Assembly: GCA_017409465.1 (NCBI GenBank)
Contig: JAFQSQ010000003.1
Coordinates: forward strand, 1 to 35,847
Direction of reading: 5' to 3'
Origin: Akkermansia sp.
Lineage (GTDB): Bacteria; Verrucomicrobiota; Verrucomicrobiia; Verrucomicrobiales; Akkermansiaceae
DNA length: 35,847 nucleotides
Positions 32,819 to 35,847 of this stretch are shown one piece after another. A model generated the notes under the pieces. It had not been told where the DNA came from. It ran no database searches and saw only the letters and a program-made list of their open reading frames with translations. The first letter of the stretch is position 1. Each line of letters starts with the position of its first letter. Made by a program: the position numbers and the translations under genes.

Positions 32819-33544
32819 ATGAATCCGAAACGCTCTCTCGCTGAAATATCCGTTCGTTGTCTCTGCCTGCTGCTGGGACTGTTCATTCTGGCGCAGGGTA
32901 TTGCGTTCACCATTCTGGCGGATTTGGGCACGGATGCCATCACCAGCCCGGCTCTGGTGGCACACCATGTGCTGGGCGACGCTCCCGGCGGCATGGGCTG
33001 CAGCATCTGCACCGTGGGTCGGATGCTCATCTGCATCCACGCGATACTGGTACTGGCGCAGGTTGCATTGCTACGCAGCAAGTACCGCCCGATTCAGCTG
33101 CTTCAGGTGGTCATGGGGCTGATTCTGGGTACGATGCTGGATTTCTGCCTGCCCTATACCAGGTTGCTGCCCGTACCCGATTACTGCGCGGCACTGGCCT
33201 ACACGCTCCTCGGGTGCGTGCTCTGTGCGTTCGGCATTTTCACCTTTGTGAAAGCAGACCTGATTCCGCTGTCGGCCGAGGGTTTATGCCTGGCACTCAG
33301 CCGCACGTTCAGCTGGCGCTTCAGCCGGGTGAAGGTGGCGGTGGACTGCACTCTTGTCGGCATTGCCGTGCTGGCCTCCCTGCTGTTGCTGGGTGAGGTA
33401 GTCGGTGTGCGCGAAGGCTCTCTTATCTGCGCGGTGAGCACAGGATTCATTATCGGCTTCTTCTTCCGAGTCTGCCCGATGTGGGACAAGCTCTTTGCCG
33501 CAGTGGGGCAACACCCCGTCAAACGCGATGATTCGATGATGTAA
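32819..33544 (+). CDS. YczE/YyaS/YitT-family membrane protein
   Basis: This is a 241 aa inner-membrane protein with about five hydrophobic helices. Segments include LCLLLGLFILAQGIAFTILA near the N-terminus, LQVVMGLILGTMLDFCLPY, ALAYTLLGCVLCAFGIFTF and VGIAVLASLLLLGEVVGV. The family signature LGTDAITSPALV (about 36-47) and the VKADLIPLSAEGL segment match YczE-like proteins. Their function is unknown; a transporter or signalling role has been guessed for relatives. It is transcribed away from the A2M gene and stands alone. Confidence 0.8.
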   Translation: MNPKRSLAEISVRCLCLLLGLFILAQGIAFTILADLGTDAITSPALVAHHVLGDAPGGMGCSICTVGRMLICIHAILVLAQVALLRSKYRPIQLLQVVMGLILGTMLDFCLPYTRLLPVPDYCAALAYTLLGCVLCAFGIFTFVKADLIPLSAEGLCLALSRTFSWRFSRVKVAVDCTLVGIAVLASLLLLGEVVGVREGSLICAVSTGFIIGFFFRVCPMWDKLFAAVGQHPVKRDDSMM

Positions 33545-33578
33545 ATCGCGTGGCCTGTCAACCGGAATAAGCAACTGC

Positions 33579-33896
33579 CTGGTATGCCATTCGATAAATA
33601 ACCGGGCGCTAGTATATCGTTCTGCAAATAATTCCACAAGTTTACAAAGAATAAATGGGAAGTTGTAGGGAAGTACGAAGTCAAAAGGACGATGGACAAG
33701 GTACAGAATTCCGCTCGCGCTGCTCGCATGATGAACGATGAAGGACGCTTAGCGTTAGTTGAAACCATCTGCGCACAGCGCAGCGAACTTTTCATTCGTA
33801 CTTCGTCATTCGTCAATCGTACTTCCATACAACTTCCCATTGATCTACCGATGTGTCTATTTCTGCTGTTTAGCTATTTATCGAACGCTATACCAG
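33579..33896. mobile_element. MITE-like nested inverted-repeat element (318 bp)
   Basis: The outer ends 33579-33600 and 33875-33896 are inverted repeats that match at 18 of 22 positions, with the four mismatches together in the middle. An inner pair, 33654-33677 and 33818-33841, matches at 23 of 24 positions. Within the arms, short runs such as GTACGAAG and ATTCGTAC recur. No transposase or credible gene is inside, and no clear target-site duplication is seen at the ends. It fills most of the 488-bp gap between the YczE-like gene and hpt. A non-autonomous element or a structured intergenic repeat are both possible. Confidence 0.6.
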
Positions 33897-33943
33897 ACGC
33901 CTGACTCTGCGGCTGTTTACACAGGCAGATATAACATACGGGC

Positions 33944-33970
33944 TTGACCTTTCAGCCTGCTTGGTATATC
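33944..33970 (+). promoter_or_regulatory. Putative promoter of hpt
   Basis: TTGACC (33944-33949) and TATATC (33965-33970) are separated by 15 bases, shorter than ideal. The implied leader is about 55 bases, unlike the near-zero leaders of several other genes here. It lies just beyond the inverted-repeat element. Confidence 0.4.
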
Positions 33971-34032
33971 CTTGGCGCGTCACGTTGGTGGTATCACAAA
34001 AGCATTCTCCATCCCCACGGTGGGTAAGAACC

Positions 34033-34545
34033 ATGAACATTCATACTCTCTATACGCCCGAACAGATTCAGGAAGCCGTCCGACATGTAGCCGCGCAAAT
34101 CCTGGAACGCTTCGGAGCCGATGAACCGGTGATTGCCCTCTGCCTGCTGAACGGTGCCATCTGGTACACCTCAGATTTGCTGCGCTGCCTGCCCCCTAAC
34201 TTCCGGCTGCAGACCATCCGCATCTCCAGCTACGAGGGTATGGACAGCTCCGGCAAGCTCAAATGGCACGGGGCACTGCCGGATTGCAAGGGCAAGCGCG
34301 TGCTGGTGATTGACGATGTGCTGGACACCGGGCTCACCATGAAGGAGGTGTGCGAAACGCTGTATGCCAACGGTGCCGACTCTGTGCTTTCTACTGTGGC
34401 CATCGACAAGAGGGGTCGCCGCAAGGTGCCGTTCGAGGCCGATTTCTGCGCGCTCCACTGCGACGACCTGTTCCTTGTCGGCTACGGGCTTGATTACAAC
34501 GGCAAGTACCGCAACCTCCCCTACATCGGCTACGTGGAAGCCTGA
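34033..34545 (+). CDS. hpt: Hypoxanthine phosphoribosyltransferase
   Basis: This is a purine salvage enzyme that converts hypoxanthine (and often guanine) plus PRPP to IMP (GMP). The 170 aa length is normal. The flexible loop contains RISSYEGMDSSGKLKWHG, the PRPP-binding motif is VLVIDDVLDTGLTMKEV and the base-recognition region includes VPFEADFCALHCDDLFLVGYGLDYN, matching the family pattern where an aromatic stacks on the base. The ATG at 34033 (MNIHTLYTPEQI) is preferred over a TTG at 33961, which would lie in the promoter. It complements the de novo purM-purF pair elsewhere in the window. Confidence 0.93.
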   Translation: MNIHTLYTPEQIQEAVRHVAAQILERFGADEPVIALCLLNGAIWYTSDLLRCLPPNFRLQTIRISSYEGMDSSGKLKWHGALPDCKGKRVLVIDDVLDTGLTMKEVCETLYANGADSVLSTVAIDKRGRRKVPFEADFCALHCDDLFLVGYGLDYNGKYRNLPYIGYVEA

Positions 34546-34566
34546 GGGCACCCGGTGGATTGGACG

Positions 34567-34614
34567 AACGAGGTAATCGAAATGGGCCCTCTCGTGGCGA
34601 TATCAGACCTCGTT
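34567..34614. other. Long-loop inverted repeat after hpt
   Basis: AACGAGGT (34567-34574) and ACCTCGTT (34607-34614) form an 8-bp stem around a 32-base loop, 22 bases after the hpt stop. No U run follows. It may be a weak terminator or part of the degraded palindrome array that follows. Confidence 0.35.
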
Positions 34615-34688
34615 CCCTCGACGAACCGGGAACGCGATGCCATTAGATTCAGACCATGCATTATGCCGCCCGTTACCACGGGCTCAGA

Positions 34689-34850
34689 GATTTCGCAGCC
34701 CTGAGGGGCTGCCATTCTATACCACCGCCGCCGAGTGACGGCGATTTCGTCCGGTCGACAGACCGGATTGCGTCTGAGCGCAGCGAGGATTTCACCTGCG
34801 CCGCCAGGCCGCCGATTTCGTCTGACGCCTTCAGAGGGCTCGAATCCAGG
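34689..34850. repeat. Second, degraded palindrome array (GATTTC spacers)
   Basis: This gene-free stretch contains four copies of GATTTC (34689, 34743, 34788, 34814) that alternate with short palindromes. The clearest are 34695-34701/34706-34712 (7 bp), 34726-34730/34739-34743 (5 bp) and 34750-34756/34761-34767 (7 bp, loop GACA). Two weaker 4-bp palindromes follow. The spacers continue as TTTCACC or TTTCGTC, close to the TTCACC of the array at 160-593. The region 34546-34974 holds no gene I can support. Confidence 0.55.
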
Positions 34851-34911
34851 GTTAGCGTCTTGCATATATGTGCCGTGCTGATTCCTTTCCGTTGTCCCCC
34901 CCCGGATGCAC

Positions 34912-34942
34912 AAAAACGCTGCCACCGATAAGGGTGACAGCG
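34912..34942 (-). terminator. Intrinsic terminator of the PEP-CTERM gene
   Basis: On the minus strand CGCTGTCACC (34942-34933) pairs with GGTGGCAGCG (34926-34917) with one G-U pair, and is followed by TTTTT. It lies about 30 bases after the stop at 34975. Confidence 0.9.
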
Positions 34943-34974
34943 CTGAAATAGTCAGAATATTTTTTCGTTAGCCT

Positions 34975-35847
34975 TTACTTGCGGCGGCGTCGAGCGGCCA
35001 GGCCGGCGAGCGCCAGCAGGCTCAGCGTGGCCGTAGTCGGCTCGGGGACGGGCATGACTCCGGCGAACACGTTCGTACCATCGTAACCGAGGTAATAGTC
35101 ACTTGCGCCGTCGAAGTTGAAGTACTCACTCAGATTGACCCCGCTGGTGGCATCCAGAGTAACGGAAGCAACCGTGGAGTCACCCAGATACAGCTTATCC
35201 ACACCCGTGAACAGGTCAACGATGCCATCTTCGCTCATGGTCTTAATGGTGCTCACCAGGTCACCGGACAGGATCATGCCCTCACCCAGCGTCACAGAGC
35301 TGCCCATGGTCAGCGCGGCGGCCAGCTTCACGGTCGCACCGTCACTCAGCACCAGGTTGGCGTTCAGCGTGGCACCTGTACCGCCGACGGTCAGAGAACT
35401 CGTGGTGACAGTAGCTTCATCGGCACTCGTCGGGGCTGCCGGAACGGTGTCACCGATATAGAGACCAACGGTCTTGCCGCCACCAATGGTGAGCGAGCCG
35501 AGCGTCTGGTTCTGGGCATTGAGGATATCAATGCTACCCTTAGTGGCATCGATGGCGCTGTAGGTGCTCGCTGTATTATCAGAGACCAGCTTATAGCTAC
35601 CATTGTTGATCAGCTTACTGTTGGACAAGATGTTGCTGATTGTCTGGGCTGCCGAGGAGGTATCGACACTCACCTCTGCATTACTGATGGTGTAAGCTCC
35701 CGCATTACCTCCGTTCCCGTCCGTACCGGTAATGAGGTACTTAGCACCGCCTCCGGTGTTTGAGGAGGATACAGCGCTAGTTGTGCTACCGGCAGTACCC
35801 TTGATGTTGACGATACCATTGTTACCAAGCTTGAGCGTGGCACCTTC
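34975..35847 (-). CDS. PEP-CTERM secreted repeat protein (5' end beyond window)
   Basis: This is the C-terminal 290 residues of a secreted protein whose N-terminus lies past the right edge; the frame is open to base 35847. The visible part is a low-complexity, Thr/Ser/Gly/Val-rich beta-strand protein of autotransporter-like character (GGGKTVGLYIGDT, LTVGGTGATLNANLVLSDGA). It ends in a PEP-CTERM sorting tail: VPEPTTA, a hydrophobic run (TLSLLALAGLAA) and RRRRK. In the exosortase system this tail is cleaved during export to the surface; no exosortase is in the window. A GTG at 35673 is not the true start because coding character continues upstream. Confidence 0.85.
   Translation of the reverse strand, partial: EGATLKLGNNGIVNIKGTAGSTTSAVSSSNTGGGAKYLITGTDGNGGNAGAYTISNAEVSVDTSSAAQTISNILSNSKLINNGSYKLVSDNTASTYSAIDATKGSIDILNAQNQTLGSLTIGGGKTVGLYIGDTVPAAPTSADEATVTTSSLTVGGTGATLNANLVLSDGATVKLAAALTMGSSVTLGEGMILSGDLVSTIKTMSEDGIVDLFTGVDKLYLGDSTVASVTLDATSGVNLSEYFNFDGASDYYLGYDGTNVFAGVMPVPEPTTATLSLLALAGLAARRRRK

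Noticed and set aside
32611..33081. N-terminal extension of the A2M reading frame
   Set aside because: It lies before a clear signal peptide and is antisense to the promoter and start of the YczE-like gene.
33199..33840. 213 aa frame across the inverted-repeat element
   Set aside because: The composition mirrors the repeats (EVRLTNDEVRMKS) and it overlaps the YczE-like gene antisense.

Overview
The window looks like a chromosomal segment of a gut-type Verrucomicrobiota bacterium, probably Akkermansia-like. Three things suggest this. A secreted protein at the right edge ends in a PEP-CTERM tail. The GreA has the very long N-terminal extension I associate with the PVC group (Chlamydiae, Verrucomicrobia). 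There is a secreted GH95 fucosidase. Most starts have no visible Shine-Dalgarno sequence, and several promoters place the transcription start at or within a few bases of the start codon. The assignment is inference; no 16S gene is present.

Layout. 1-156 is a 5S rRNA gene and its terminator, the end of an rRNA operon. 160-930 is a gene-free block of short palindromes separated by a GGTGAAGAA-type spacer, in two left-facing and two right-facing copies. 998-3726 (+) carries yqeY, ispD, an SDR-type epimerase and a J-domain/Sel1 protein; the last three overlap. 3721-9787 (-) is a compact five-gene unit behind a perfect consensus promoter: secreted helical protein, TM/PA14-like protein, FHA protein, GH95 fucosidase and a protein with a basic tail. 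10100-13717 (-) carries an ECF sigma factor, a large PurF-like protein and PurM. 13900-17288 (-) is a polar amino-acid ABC transporter whose binding module is internally duplicated. 17466-19424 (-) is the long GreA. At about 20.5 kb a solitary DegT-type aminotransferase and a DUF1353 lipoprotein diverge from back-to-back promoters. 21343-24443 (-) is ffh plus a TIGR03790-family protein. 24569-32610 (-) is the pbpC/alpha-2-macroglobulin pair. 32819-34545 (+) carries a YczE-like membrane protein, a 318-bp nested inverted-repeat element and a hypoxanthine phosphoribosyltransferase. A second, degraded palindrome array and a terminator precede the PEP-CTERM protein, which runs off the right edge.

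Most genes are housekeeping: purine synthesis and salvage, isoprenoid precursor synthesis, protein targeting, transcript rescue. The unusual material is the palindrome array after the rRNA operon, the run of leaderless promoters, a PurF without its glutaminase nucleophile, the 750-bp duplication in the ABC transporter, and the FHA/fucosidase operon.
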